From contig CATXZX010000178.1 of the NCBI GenBank assembly GCA_958404085.1, forward strand, positions 1 through 5,049: a DNA stretch of 5,049 nucleotides. Direction: 5' to 3'. Source of the stretch: an uncultured Prevotellaceae bacterium (lineage in GTDB: Bacteria; Bacteroidota; Bacteroidia; Bacteroidales; Bacteroidaceae). Of the stretch, positions 5,007-5,049 are shown in pieces (within the stretch, counting starts at the first letter, position 1; the number at the start of each line of letters is the position of its first letter). A model generated the notes under the pieces. The model had not been told where the DNA came from. It ran no database searches and saw nothing but the letters and a program-made list of their open reading frames with translations. The translations under genes and the position numbers were made by a program.

Positions 5007-5049
5007 GTGGATTCGATTTATCGGGACATCCTGCGTCGCTACTGGGGAT
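5007..5049 (+). CDS. recQ: Probable ATP-dependent DNA helicase RecQ, N-terminal start
   Basis: The frame opens at GTG 5007 and reads MDSIYRDILRRYWG before the window ends. The 'IL..YWG' pattern is how RecQ helicases begin in this phylum, just ahead of the 'FR..Q' motif 0 that would follow outside the window. GTG is the only usual start after the recJ stop in this frame, and GGAGG at 4988-4992, 14 bases upstream, is one of few Shine-Dalgarno-like sequences in the window. RecQ unwinds DNA and RecJ then degrades the 5' strand, so co-transcription makes functional sense. Only 14 codons are visible, so the call rests on a short match plus context. Confidence 0.7.
   Translation, partial: MDSIYRDILRRYWG

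Overview
The window looks like ordinary chromosomal DNA from a member of the Bacteroidales (phylum Bacteroidota). The evidence is a Bacteroidota-type GroEL C-terminus with a Met/Gly-rich tail, two head-GIN (DUF2807-like) proteins, AT-rich leaders with almost no Shine-Dalgarno sequence, two exact matches to the Bacteroidota -7 promoter element TAnnTTTG, and a RecJ gene running into what looks like RecQ. The genus cannot be fixed from this sequence. No phage, plasmid, CRISPR, tRNA or rRNA feature was found.

Layout, all genes on the plus strand. (1) 1-389: the 3' end of groEL. (2) 390-898: a 509-base stretch without a convincing gene. It holds a probable groEL terminator, a -7-like box at 568-575, a short open frame that may be a gene remnant, three inverted repeats, and the promoter of the next gene at 865-872. 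(3) 899-2008 and 2021-2932: two tandem paralogues 12 bases apart, both predicted beta-solenoid proteins of the head-GIN/DUF2807 type. The first has an ordinary signal peptide and carries an Ser-Ser-Gly-Asp motif about every 20 residues. The second is a lipoprotein and carries Ser-Thr-Gly-Gly every 20-22 residues. (4) 2933-3275: a 343-base gap with a strong composite terminator and the likely recJ promoter and leader. (5) 3276-5000: full-length recJ, with every DHH/DHHA1 motif intact. (6) 5007 to the end: the first 14 codons of a probable recQ helicase, in frame and six bases after the recJ stop.

The flanking modules are housekeeping: protein folding (GroEL), and DNA end processing and recombination (RecJ with RecQ). 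The middle operon is the least understood part. It appears to send a soluble or secreted solenoid protein and a membrane-anchored one to the envelope, where they may act together; no function is known from the sequence. I see no clear sign of a wholly new multi-gene system. The points worth following up are the very regular residue ladders in the two solenoid proteins and a possible short structured transcript between groEL and the first solenoid gene.
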